Position numbers and translations under genes: made by a program
Shown: positions 56,814 to 64,000 of the stretch, piece after piece
Layout: every line of letters starts with the position of its first letter
Numbering within the stretch: position 1 is the stretch's first letter
Origin: Streptosporangium sp. NBC_01495
Lineage (GTDB): Bacteria > Actinomycetota > Actinomycetes > Streptosporangiales > Streptosporangiaceae
Length of the DNA stretch: 64,000 nt
Assembly (NCBI RefSeq): GCF_036250735.1
Contig: NZ_CP109430.1
Location: forward strand, 6,944,001-7,008,000
Direction: 5' to 3'
The notes under the pieces: generated by a model
Database searches by the model: none
What the model was told of the DNA's origin: nothing
The model's input: only the letters and a program-made list of their open reading frames with translations

Positions 56814-57922
56814 CTGACAACAATCACGACATCGAACAGCCGGAGGAGCGCGCGCCGAAGCGCGTGATCGGCACCCCCTCCCCGGCGACGAGCACCTCCA
56901 TCCTCGGCCACGAGGAGCCGAGGAAGGCGGACGTCGTCCAGGTTCCCGGTGTGACCCCGCAGGACGAGGCGACCGCGAGGAAGGGCGAGCGGTACGCCGC
57001 CCTCTGCTTCCTGGTCGCCTTCCTGGGCGGCATCGGCTTCGTGGTGTCGTACGTGGTCTTCCAGGTCGGCGACATCGAGAAGACGCAGGTCTCCAACCTC
57101 GCGCTGGGCGGCACGCTCACGCTGGCCCTGCTCGGGCTGGCCGCGGGCCTGACGACCTGGGTCCGCCTGGTCATGCCCAAGTACAACCTGGTCCAGGAGC
57201 GCCACCCGATGGCCTCCGACACCCAGACCAGGTCCTACGTGGCCGAGACCTTCCTGCAGGGGGCGAACGAGAGCGGCATCGCCAAGCGCCCGCTGCTGCG
57301 CCGCACCCTGCTCGCCGCCGCCGCCCCGCTCGGCCTGGCCCCGCTGGTCCTGCTGCGCGACCTCGGCCCGAGCCACACCAACTTCCCGGCCAAGCTCCGG
57401 CACACCGTCTGGGGAGAGAAGACCAAGGACGGCAAGCCGCGCAAGCTCATCGTCGAGGGAAGCGGCTCGCCCATCAGGGCCGCCGACTTCAACTCCCCCG
57501 GCGGCATCCTCTCCGTGGTGCCCGAGGGCTACGAGCACGACCTGAACGCGCTGGCCAAGGCCACACTGATCCTGATCAAGTTCCGGCCCGAGGAGCTCAA
57601 GTCCGGGACCAACCTGAACTGGACCCACGACGGGATCGTGGCGTACTCCAAGATCTGCACGCACGTCGGCTGCCCCGCGGCCCTGTACGAGCAGACCACC
57701 CACCACATCCTGTGCCCGTGTCACCAGTCGACCTTCGACGCCGCCGACGGCGCCAAGGTCATCTTCGGCCCGGCCGCCCGGCCCCTGCCTCAGCTGCCGA
57801 TCGCCGTCGACAGTGAGGGATACCTCATCGCAACGGCGGATTTCCCGGTCCCCGTCGGTCCCAGCTTCTGGGAGCGCGGCGACGCCGAGGCCGAGGTCCG
57901 TGAGAACGGAGCCCAACAGTAA
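56810..57922 (+). CDS. qcrA: menaquinol-cytochrome c reductase Rieske iron-sulfur subunit
   Basis: The 370-residue protein has three N-terminal transmembrane segments (YAALCFLVAFLGGIGFVVSY, LALGGTLTLALLGLAAGLTT, and the PLGLAPLVLL span). The C-terminal Rieske domain binds a 2Fe-2S cluster with CTHVGC (about residue 283) and CPCHQS (about residue 302). It oxidises menaquinol at the Qo site. Actinobacterial QcrA is longer at the N-terminus than mitochondrial Rieske proteins, as here. ATG overlaps the qcrC stop by four bases; its TAA stop overlaps qcrB's ATG by one. Confidence 0.95.
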   Translation: MTDNNHDIEQPEERAPKRVIGTPSPATSTSILGHEEPRKADVVQVPGVTPQDEATARKGERYAALCFLVAFLGGIGFVVSYVVFQVGDIEKTQVSNLALGGTLTLALLGLAAGLTTWVRLVMPKYNLVQERHPMASDTQTRSYVAETFLQGANESGIAKRPLLRRTLLAAAAPLGLAPLVLLRDLGPSHTNFPAKLRHTVWGEKTKDGKPRKLIVEGSGSPIRAADFNSPGGILSVVPEGYEHDLNALAKATLILIKFRPEELKSGTNLNWTHDGIVAYSKICTHVGCPAALYEQTTHHILCPCHQSTFDAADGAKVIFGPAARPLPQLPIAVDSEGYLIATADFPVPVGPSFWERGDAEAEVRENGAQQ

Positions 57923-59616
57923 TGAGCATCGAGACCGTTCCCAAGCCCATCGAGGGCGCGAGCACCTTCGTCGACGACCGCATCGGCGCGGGAAACTTCC
58001 TTCGGCGCAACCTCCGGAAGATCTTCCCCGACCACTGGTCGTTCCTGCTGGGTGAGATCGCCCTCTACTCGTTCATCATCCTGCTGCTGACCGGCACGTT
58101 CCTGACGTTCTTCTTCAAGCCCGGCATGAACCACGTCGAGTACGCCGGCTCGTACGGCCCGCTGCAGGGCGTGGTCATGTCCGAGGCGTACGCCTCGTCG
58201 CTGAGCATCAGCTTCGACGTGCGCGGCGGCCTGCTGATGCGGCAGATGCACCACTGGGCCGCCCTGCTGTTCATCGGCGGCATGATGGTGCACGCGCTCC
58301 GGGTGTTCTTCACCGGCGCGTACCGCAAGCCGCGCGAGCTGAACTGGCTGATCGGCGTGCTGCTGCTCACGCTGGCGCTCGCCGAGGGCCTGACCGGTTA
58401 CTCCCTCCCCGACGACCTGCTCTCCGGCGCCGGTCTGCGGATCACCGAGGGCGTGGCGATCTCCCTGCCGCTCGTCGGCACCTGGATCACGTTCTTCCTC
58501 TTCGGCGGCGAGTATCCGGGCGAGGACGTCATCGCGCGCTTCTACTCGCTGCACATCCTGCTCATCCCTGGCATCCTGCTCGCGCTCATCTCGGCGCACA
58601 TGATCCTGATGTGGGTGCAGAAGCACACGCAGATGCCGGGCAAGGGCCGCACCAACGAGAACGTGGTGGGCGCGCCGTTCTATCCTGCCTTCATGATCAA
58701 GGCCGGCGCCTACTTCATGTTCACCTTCGGGGTCGTCGCGCTGCTGGGCACCTTCGCCCAGATCAACCCGATCTGGCTGTTCGGCCCCTACACCCCCGCC
58801 GACATCTCGGCGGGCTCGCAGCCCGACTTCTACATGGGCTTCCTCGAAGGCGCGCTGCGCCTGATGCCCGCCTGGGAGCTCAACCTCTTCGGCGGCGCGG
58901 GGGGCACGCTCGCGATGAGCGTACTGATCCCGGCCCTGGTGCCGATGGGCGTCGTCATGACGGGCCTGGCGCTGTACCCGTTCATCGAGCAGTGGGTCAC
59001 CGGGGACCGCCGCGAGCACCACATCGCGGAGCGTCCCCGCAACAACCCGCACCGCACCTCGATCGGCATGTCGGCGGTCACGTTCTACGGCATCCTGTGG
59101 CTGCTGGGCGCCAACGACGAGATCTCCGCGTTCTTCCACATCTCGCTGAACTGGACGACCTACGCCGGCCGGTTCCTGATCATCGCCGGTCCCGTGGTGG
59201 CGTACATCGTCACCTACCGGGTCTGCCTGGGCCTGCAGCGCGGCGACGCGGCGATCATCAGCCACGGCGTGGAGTCCGGTGTGATCAAGCGGCTGCCCCA
59301 CGGCGAGTACATCGAGGTCCACGTCCCGCCGCACGAGGCCATCGAGGCCCACATGCGGGGCAAGGAGGCGATCCCGATCGTCTCCGGAGGCGGCGCGGGC
59401 CCGAAGGACCGCGACGACATCCCGTCCAAGGGGATGCGCGGCCCGCTCGGCCGGCTCCGCGCCAAGATGAGCGCGGCGTACGGCGGCGAGAAGATCCCGC
59501 TCGACGACGGCCACGGCCACGCCGAGGAGCACGGCGCCATCGGCGAGGGTCACGGGAGTCACGAGGAGCACGCGGCGGTCGGCCAGGGCGGAGACGACAA
59601 GTCACTGACCCGCTGA
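57922..59616 (+). CDS. qcrB: menaquinol-cytochrome c reductase cytochrome b subunit
   Basis: The 564-residue subunit carries the two b hemes (histidines in MHHWAALLFIGGMMVHALRVF and HILLIPGILLALISAHM) and the quinol sites. It combines the cytochrome b N-terminal and C-terminal parts in one chain with eight or nine transmembrane helices. The C-terminal tail is long and His/Glu-rich (HGHAEEHGAIGEGHGSHEEH), as in other actinobacterial QcrB. The start overlaps the qcrA stop (TAATG). It closes the ctaE-qcrCAB operon; a strong hairpin follows 23 bases after the stop. Confidence 0.95.
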   Translation: MSIETVPKPIEGASTFVDDRIGAGNFLRRNLRKIFPDHWSFLLGEIALYSFIILLLTGTFLTFFFKPGMNHVEYAGSYGPLQGVVMSEAYASSLSISFDVRGGLLMRQMHHWAALLFIGGMMVHALRVFFTGAYRKPRELNWLIGVLLLTLALAEGLTGYSLPDDLLSGAGLRITEGVAISLPLVGTWITFFLFGGEYPGEDVIARFYSLHILLIPGILLALISAHMILMWVQKHTQMPGKGRTNENVVGAPFYPAFMIKAGAYFMFTFGVVALLGTFAQINPIWLFGPYTPADISAGSQPDFYMGFLEGALRLMPAWELNLFGGAGGTLAMSVLIPALVPMGVVMTGLALYPFIEQWVTGDRREHHIAERPRNNPHRTSIGMSAVTFYGILWLLGANDEISAFFHISLNWTTYAGRFLIIAGPVVAYIVTYRVCLGLQRGDAAIISHGVESGVIKRLPHGEYIEVHVPPHEAIEAHMRGKEAIPIVSGGGAGPKDRDDIPSKGMRGPLGRLRAKMSAAYGGEKIPLDDGHGHAEEHGAIGEGHGSHEEHAAVGQGGDDKSLTR

Positions 59617-59638
59617 CCCGTCACGGCTGACGCCACGA

Positions 59639-59676
59639 CGAAGGGCCCGGACACCGCACGGTGTCCGGGCCCTTCG
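59639..59676 (+). terminator. terminator of the ctaE-qcrCAB operon
   Basis: A 17-bp perfect stem (59639-59655 with 59660-59676) with loop GCAC starts 23 bases after the qcrB stop. Also stable on the minus strand. Confidence 0.9.
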
Positions 59677-59855
59677 TCGTACGCGGTCCCCGGCGGAAAA
59701 GCGCCCGTTGCGCGCCTCTCCCTGCGAGACGATGTTCGCTGTACGCGTTCCCGCCCGGACGATGCTCGTCGTACGTGTTCCCGGCAGGACGGCGCCCGTC
59801 ATGCATATCCCTGGCGGGACAGTGCCCGTCGCACGCGCTCCCGACGTGGACATGC
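59676..59855. repeat. six tandem 30-nt degenerate repeats
   Basis: Six units in a row, each about 30 nt: GT(C/T)(G/A)(T/C)(A/G)CGCG/T(T/C)(T/C)CCC... then a GGACG(A/G)(T/C)GC(T/C)C end. Units 3-6 keep an exact 30-nt period (starts near 59731, 59761, 59791, 59821), while units 1 and 2 are more worn. They fill the gap between qcrB terminator and the L,D-transpeptidase gene (59617-59990), which holds no gene. Confidence 0.7.
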
Positions 59856-59990
59856 CCTGAGCTGCCGCGAGGCCTCAGGGAGGCTCTCAGGAGTGCTTCT
59901 CCGGGCCTTTCACGGGCCGAGGCCCTAAACCCCCTCAGGCCGTGCCCCGGGCGTCCCCGGCTTCCTGGGCGGATGCCGGGGACGCCGCGG

Positions 59991-61223
59991 TCAGACGTCC
60001 TCGGTGTTGAAGTGCTTGAGGCTGCTCCACTTGAGCCACTGCTTCCAGCTCTCCTGCCAGTGGCCCCACCCGTTGGTGGGCTCCAGGACGCGGGGCGAGC
60101 CGGTGATGATGATCGGGTCCCCGATCAGGGTGTTGTCGAGGAACCACTTGGCGTTGCTCGGGCTCACGTTGACGCATCCGTGGCTGACGTTGGAGTTGCC
60201 CTGGGAGCCGACCGACCACGGGGCGCTGTGGATGTACTCGCCGCTGTTGGAGATGCGGACGGTGTCGTAGACGGTCAGCTGGTAGTAGCCGGCGGAACCG
60301 GGGCCGATGCCCGGGGAGGTCATGACGGTGACGTCCTCCCGGGACATGGCCAGGTGCACGCCGCTGGTCGTGTGGTACTTCCAGGTGCCGCCCTGCCCGG
60401 CGCTCATCGGCATCTCGCGGACGACCCTGCCGTTGCGCTTCACCGTGAGGTTGTGCGACTGGACGCTGCCCCGGGTGATCTGCGAGCGGCCGATCTTGAA
60501 GTTGACGATCTTGTTCGCGGCCCCGTACAGGCCGTCGCCGCCGCGTACCCCGGCGAGGCGGGCCTCGACCCGGACCCTGGTCCCGGAGGGCCAGAAGCTC
60601 TTCGGGCGGAAGTGCACGTTCCGGTTGTCGAACCAGTGCCACGCCCCCAGGACCGGCCTGGAGGTGCGGACGAGGAGGTTGCGCTCGATGGAGACCCGGT
60701 CGGAGACGTCGCGGTCAAAGGTGATCATCACCGGCATGCCGACGCCGACGGTCAGGCCGGTCGAGTCCCTGCCCGGCATGAAGCTCTCGATCGTGAAGGT
60801 CTGGTTCTTCTTCACCGTGGAGAAGGAGGAGGTCCTGGTGGTGACGGCGCCCGCCGGGTTGACGGCCGTCACGGAGACCTCGTAGGAGGCCCCTGGAGCC
60901 GCCGTGCCGCGGCTGCGCCACTGTGTGCCGTCGGCGCTGAGAACGCCCGGCAGGGAGCCCTTGGCGCCCTTCACGGCCCTCACGGTGACCTGCCTCAGGG
61001 TGCCGCCCTGCGCCGCGACCAGGACGGGGGTGTCCGTGGGGACGCCGCCGGCCCTGTCGAGAGGGGCCACGGTGACGACGGCCGCCGCGGCGGCGGACGG
61101 CGCCTGGGACGTCTGTGACGTCTTGCCGCCCGGTTCGGCGGTGTTTCCCGAGCAGGAGGCCGTCACCAGTGCGAGGGCCAGCAGTCCCGCTCCCCGGCTC
61201 GAATCACGGATCGCGTGTCCCAC
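59991..61223 (-). CDS. L,D-transpeptidase lipoprotein with Ig-like domains
   Basis: The 410-residue protein starts at GTG 61223 (GGGGAG five bases before). A lipobox LALVTASC at residues 17-24 makes it a lipoprotein. Two Ig-like domains (residues 45-150 and 155-250: TFTIESFMPGRDSTGLTVGV, RPKSFWPSGTRVRVEARLAG) precede the YkuD catalytic domain with HLAMSREDV-type strands and SNVSHGCVNVSPSNAKWF (catalytic His-Gly-Cys). It forms 3-3 cross-links in peptidoglycan, as LdtMt2-type enzymes do. It sits between the two respiratory operons and is probably transcribed alone. Confidence 0.93.
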   Translation of the reverse strand: MGHAIRDSSRGAGLLALALVTASCSGNTAEPGGKTSQTSQAPSAAAAAVVTVAPLDRAGGVPTDTPVLVAAQGGTLRQVTVRAVKGAKGSLPGVLSADGTQWRSRGTAAPGASYEVSVTAVNPAGAVTTRTSSFSTVKKNQTFTIESFMPGRDSTGLTVGVGMPVMITFDRDVSDRVSIERNLLVRTSRPVLGAWHWFDNRNVHFRPKSFWPSGTRVRVEARLAGVRGGDGLYGAANKIVNFKIGRSQITRGSVQSHNLTVKRNGRVVREMPMSAGQGGTWKYHTTSGVHLAMSREDVTVMTSPGIGPGSAGYYQLTVYDTVRISNSGEYIHSAPWSVGSQGNSNVSHGCVNVSPSNAKWFLDNTLIGDPIIITGSPRVLEPTNGWGHWQESWKQWLKWSSLKHFNTEDV

Positions 61224-61326
61224 ATGAACTCCCCTGTCCCGGACTGAACCACTGATTTAGTTATTACCCGGAGTAAGCGGTTCACCACATAAGACATCCA
61301 CCTTGACCCCCAAATAAACGCCAAAA

Positions 61327-61357
61327 AGCGGGCCACGGAAGCTTTCCGTGGCCCGCT
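61327..61357 (-). terminator. terminator of the ctaCDF operon
   Basis: A 14-bp stem (61327-61340 with 61344-61357) lies 23 bases after the ctaF stop; on the minus strand it is followed by CTTTTTGG. Confidence 0.85.
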
Positions 61358-61379
61358 CAGGTGGCGGTGAGGCGCGGGG

Positions 61380-61775
61380 TCAGTGCGAGAAGTTGCCCCG
61401 GTAGTACTCGAAGACGAAGCCGATCATGCTCATCAGGATCGCGAACACGCCGATCAGGAACAGCCACCAGCCGATGACCAGGCCGACCGCGCTGAGCGCG
61501 ACGGCCAGGCAGACGAAGAGCGGCCACCAGCTGTGCGGGCTGAAGAAGCCGAGCTCCCCGGCGCCCTCGCTGATCTCGCCCTGCTTGTCGTCCTCCGGCT
61601 GATCGCCGATGCGGCGGGCCGTGTACATGAGGTAGTAACCGATCATGAACGCGAAACCCACCGAGATGGCCATCGCCGTCGTGCCGACCGGCTCCTTGGA
61701 CCAGTACCAGTAGACGACGTCCACGGCGGCGAAGAAGACGCCGCAGAGGATGAACAGCCAGCCCTGGACCTTCAT
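61380..61775 (-). CDS. ctaF: cytochrome c oxidase subunit IV (actinobacterial type)
   Basis: The 131-residue membrane protein has four transmembrane segments ([82 protein letters not shown]). A short polar loop ([21 protein letters not shown]) separates the pairs. It is the CtaF subunit found only in actinobacterial aa3 oxidases and supports assembly of the supercomplex. Its ATG overlaps the ctaD stop by four bases. Followed by a strong terminator. Confidence 0.93.
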   Translation of the reverse strand: MKVQGWLFILCGVFFAAVDVVYWYWSKEPVGTTAMAISVGFAFMIGYYLMYTARRIGDQPEDDKQGEISEGAGELGFFSPHSWWPLFVCLAVALSAVGLVIGWWLFLIGVFAILMSMIGFVFEYYRGNFSH

Positions 61776-63430
61776 CGGTTCTCCTCCAGCTCATGGGCCG
61801 GGATGTACGGGTGCTTGAGGTCGAACGCCGGGCGCTCGGACCGGATACGGGGCAGCGAGGTGAAGTTGTGCCTCGGCGGCGGGCAGGACGTCGCCCATTC
61901 GAGGGAGTTGCCGTACCCCCACGGGTCGTCCACGGTGACCTTCGGCGCGGTCTTGTGGGTCTTCCACACGTTGTACAGGAACGGCAGCGTGGAGGCGCCC
62001 AGCAGGAACGCGCCCACCGAGGAGACCATGTTGAGGTCGGTGAACCCGTCGATCGGGCTGTAGTCGGCGTAGCGGCGCGGGAAGCCCTGCGCGCCGAGCC
62101 AGTGCTGGACCAGGAAGGTGGTGTGGAAGCCGACGAACAGCGTCCAGAAGTGCACCTTGCCCATGGTGTCGTTCAGCATCTTGCCGGTGAACTTGGGCCA
62201 CCAGAAGTAGAAGCCCGCGAACATCGCGAACACCACGGTGCCGAAGACCACGTAGTGGAAGTGCGCCACCACGAAGTACGAGTCGGACACCTGGAAGTCC
62301 AGCGGCGGGGAGGCCAGGATGACGCCGGTCAGGCCGCCGAACAGGAACGTCACCAGGAAGCCGATCGAGAACAGCATCGGCGACTCGAACGACAGGTGGC
62401 CGCGCCACATGGTGCCGATCCAGTTGAAGAACTTCACCCCGGTGGGCACCGCGATGAGGAACGTCATGAAGGAGAAGAACGGCAGCAGCACCTGTCCCGT
62501 GGGGAACATGTGGTGCGCCCACACGGTGATCGACAGGCCCGCGATGGCGATCGTCGCGCTGACCAGGCCGATGTAGCCGAACAGCGGCTTACGGCTGAAG
62601 ACCGGCAGCACCTCGGTCACGATGCCGAAGAACGGCAGCGCGATGATGTAGACCTCCGGATGCCCGAAGAACCAGAACAGGTGCTGCCAGAGCAGCGCAC
62701 CGCCGGTCTGGGAGTCGAAGATGTGCGTGCCGAGCTTGCGGTCGGCCTCCAGCGCCAGCAGCGCGGCGGCCAGCACCGGGAAGGCCATCAGCACCAGGAT
62801 CGAGGTGAGCAGGACGTTCCAGGTGAACATCGGCAGGCGGAACATCGTCATGCCGGGCGCGCGCATGCAGATGATCGTGGTGATGAAGTTCACCGAGCCG
62901 AGGATCGTGCCCAGACCGCTGATGGTCAGGCCCACGATCCACAGGTCGCCGCCGATTCCGGGAGAGCTGATCGCGTTCGACAGCGGGGTGTAGGCGAACC
63001 AGCCGAAGCTGGCCGCGCCGCCCGGGGTGATGAACCCCGACAGGGCGATGAGGCTGCCGAAGGTGAAGAGCCAGTAGCTGACCATGTTCAGTCGCGGGAA
63101 GGCGACGTCGGGGGCGCCGATCTGCAGGGGCATCAGCTCGTTGGCGAAGCCCGCGAACAGCGGGGTCGCGAACATCAGCAGCATGACGGTGCCGTGCATG
63201 GTGAACAGCTGGTTGAACTGCTCGTTGCTGGTCAGCTGGAGACCCGGCTGCGCCAGCTCCGCCCTCATGATCAGCGCCATGACGCCGCCGATCAGGAAGA
63301 AGATGAACGAGGTGATCAGGTAAAGGTGTCCGATGATCTTGTGATCGGTGGACGACGCCCACTTCGTGATGATCGAACCCTTGCGGGTCGGCACCGGGGA
63401 GAGGACGAGGGGTTCGTTAAGTGCGGTCAC
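61772..63430 (-). CDS. ctaD: cytochrome c oxidase subunit I
   Basis: The 552-residue catalytic subunit has twelve transmembrane helices. [20 protein letters not shown] carries a heme a ligand histidine; [20 protein letters not shown] has the CuB ligand and cross-linked Tyr, with WAHHMFPTG and [16 protein letters not shown] giving the other CuB and heme ligands. It reduces O2 to water and pumps protons. GTG 63430 overlaps the ctaC stop by four bases. The C-terminal end ([20 protein letters not shown]) is the usual actinobacterial tail. Confidence 0.96.
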   Translation of the reverse strand: MTALNEPLVLSPVPTRKGSIITKWASSTDHKIIGHLYLITSFIFFLIGGVMALIMRAELAQPGLQLTSNEQFNQLFTMHGTVMLLMFATPLFAGFANELMPLQIGAPDVAFPRLNMVSYWLFTFGSLIALSGFITPGGAASFGWFAYTPLSNAISSPGIGGDLWIVGLTISGLGTILGSVNFITTIICMRAPGMTMFRLPMFTWNVLLTSILVLMAFPVLAAALLALEADRKLGTHIFDSQTGGALLWQHLFWFFGHPEVYIIALPFFGIVTEVLPVFSRKPLFGYIGLVSATIAIAGLSITVWAHHMFPTGQVLLPFFSFMTFLIAVPTGVKFFNWIGTMWRGHLSFESPMLFSIGFLVTFLFGGLTGVILASPPLDFQVSDSYFVVAHFHYVVFGTVVFAMFAGFYFWWPKFTGKMLNDTMGKVHFWTLFVGFHTTFLVQHWLGAQGFPRRYADYSPIDGFTDLNMVSSVGAFLLGASTLPFLYNVWKTHKTAPKVTVDDPWGYGNSLEWATSCPPPRHNFTSLPRIRSERPAFDLKHPYIPAHELEENR

Positions 63431-64000
63431 TGGGCACCCGCCTGGCTAGCGATGTACTGGTCGAACTCGGCCGGGGGCACGAGCTTCACCGAGAAGAGCA
63501 TCCGGCTGTGGTCGACGCCGCAGAGCTCGGCACAGCGGCCGGCGTAGACACCGGGCTTGTCCAAGGTCTCGACCTCGAACTTGTTGTTCACCCCGGGGAT
63601 CACGTCGAGCTTGAAGTGGAACGCCGGGACCCAGAAGGAGTGGATGACGTCCGGCGAGTGGAGATCGAACCTGATCTTCTTACCGGCCGGCAGCACCAGC
63701 TGCGGCCCCTTGGTGTAGTCGGCGGCGGGCTGGCCGACCACCTGGGCGGTCTTGCCGTTGTAGTCCGTGGTGAAGCGCCAGCTCCACTGGAAGCCCTCGA
63801 CCTTGACCGTCACGTCGGGCTTGGCGGACATGCTGGTGATGTAGTTCTGGTCCCGCGCGGTGAAGAAGAAGAAAACGCCGACCATGATGATCGGCACCAC
63901 CGTGTAGAGGATCTCGATCGGGAGGTTGTACCGCACCTGGGGCGGCAGCTCCTCCTTGGAGTTCTTCTTCTTGCGGTGGAAGGCAACGGACCAGAGGATC
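63427..64000 (-). CDS. ctaC: cytochrome c oxidase subunit II (5' end outside window)
   Basis: The coding frame continues past base 64000, so the N-terminal signal and first membrane helix are cut; 190 residues are visible. It shows one transmembrane helix ([19 protein letters not shown]), then the CuA domain with [32 protein letters not shown] and the CuA motif [12 protein letters not shown]. It receives electrons from QcrC's cytochrome c domain. First visible gene of the ctaC-ctaD-ctaF operon, coupled by a four-base overlap. The basic, lysine-rich RKKKNSKEE segment lies just before the second helix, in the cytoplasm. Confidence 0.95.
   Translation of the reverse strand, partial: ILWSVAFHRKKKNSKEELPPQVRYNLPIEILYTVVPIIMVGVFFFFTARDQNYITSMSAKPDVTVKVEGFQWSWRFTTDYNGKTAQVVGQPAADYTKGPQLVLPAGKKIRFDLHSPDVIHSFWVPAFHFKLDVIPGVNNKFEVETLDKPGVYAGRCAELCGVDHSRMLFSVKLVPPAEFDQYIASQAGAQ

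Noticed and set aside
56657-59571. Minus-strand open frames opposite qcrA and qcrB
   Set aside because: They lack motifs; Rieske and cytochrome b motifs on the plus strand settle the coding strand.
59676-59855. CRISPR array
   Set aside because: The period is 30 nt, but the units are themselves the whole sequence; there are no unique spacers between constant repeats, and no cas gene is nearby.

Overview
This is a high-GC actinobacterial chromosome segment. The Streptosporangiaceae or a close relative (Streptosporangium/Nonomuraea-like) fit best. The reasons are strong third-position G/C, frequent GTG starts, a qcrCAB-ctaE/ctaCDF aa3-bc1 respiratory cluster with trpD beside it, a conserved glucokinase/ArsA/acyl-CoA synthetase/PimB block, and actinobacterial families such as DUF397, DUF5753 and DUF5304. 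The family placement is an inference from gene content; no rRNA or tRNA gene was seen.

Layout. Positions 1-13300 are an accessory zone. It starts with the 3' part of a secreted lectin-domain protein and holds small secreted proteins, small regulators (XRE/DUF2975, ArsR-VOC-SRPBCC, Scr1-like DUF5753 with DUF397), and debris: a racemase fragment, IS701-, IS3- and IS5-like transposase fragments, a decayed DUF397 copy and a probable group II intron remnant. Positions 13300-19000 hold dps, a divergent MerR regulator coupled to a VIT/vWA protein, a 52-bp perfect palindrome that probably ends transcription both ways, and a SigE-family ECF sigma factor coupled to a single-span membrane protein with a four-copy repeat tail. 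Positions 19000-25200 carry homocysteine methyltransferase and a rhamnose cluster (rhaB, rhaD fused to a dehydrogenase, and a divergent LacI regulator).

Positions 25200-40700 are mostly conserved core: acyltransferase, esterase, ROK glucokinase, DUF5304 protein, ArsA ATPase, SRPBCC protein, phosphoesterase, long-chain acyl-CoA synthetase, then a PimB-like mannosyltransferase coupled to two predicted metallopeptidases. An NlpC/P60 hydrolase follows, with a clear c-di-AMP (ydaO) riboswitch in its leader and a probable CTG start. Positions 41300-44900 are a cassette of two MDR oxidoreductases and a TetR repressor between two ~210-bp inverted repeats, with a recombinase remnant inside one end. 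Positions 45000-55200 hold a phosphoribosyltransferase, a second NlpC/P60 protein, a NYN-domain protein, a phosphotransferase, a DnaQ-UvrC fusion nuclease, a lone RAM domain, an orphan histidine kinase, trpD and a receiver-like protein. Positions 55300-64000 hold ctaE-qcrC-qcrA-qcrB (+) and ctaC-ctaD-ctaF (-) around an L,D-transpeptidase.

A recurring feature is degenerate short tandem repeats (about 30-45 nt) packed into intergenic spaces, some spilling into the 3' ends or loops of neighbouring genes. Together with the inverted-repeat cassette, this is the least explained signal in the window.
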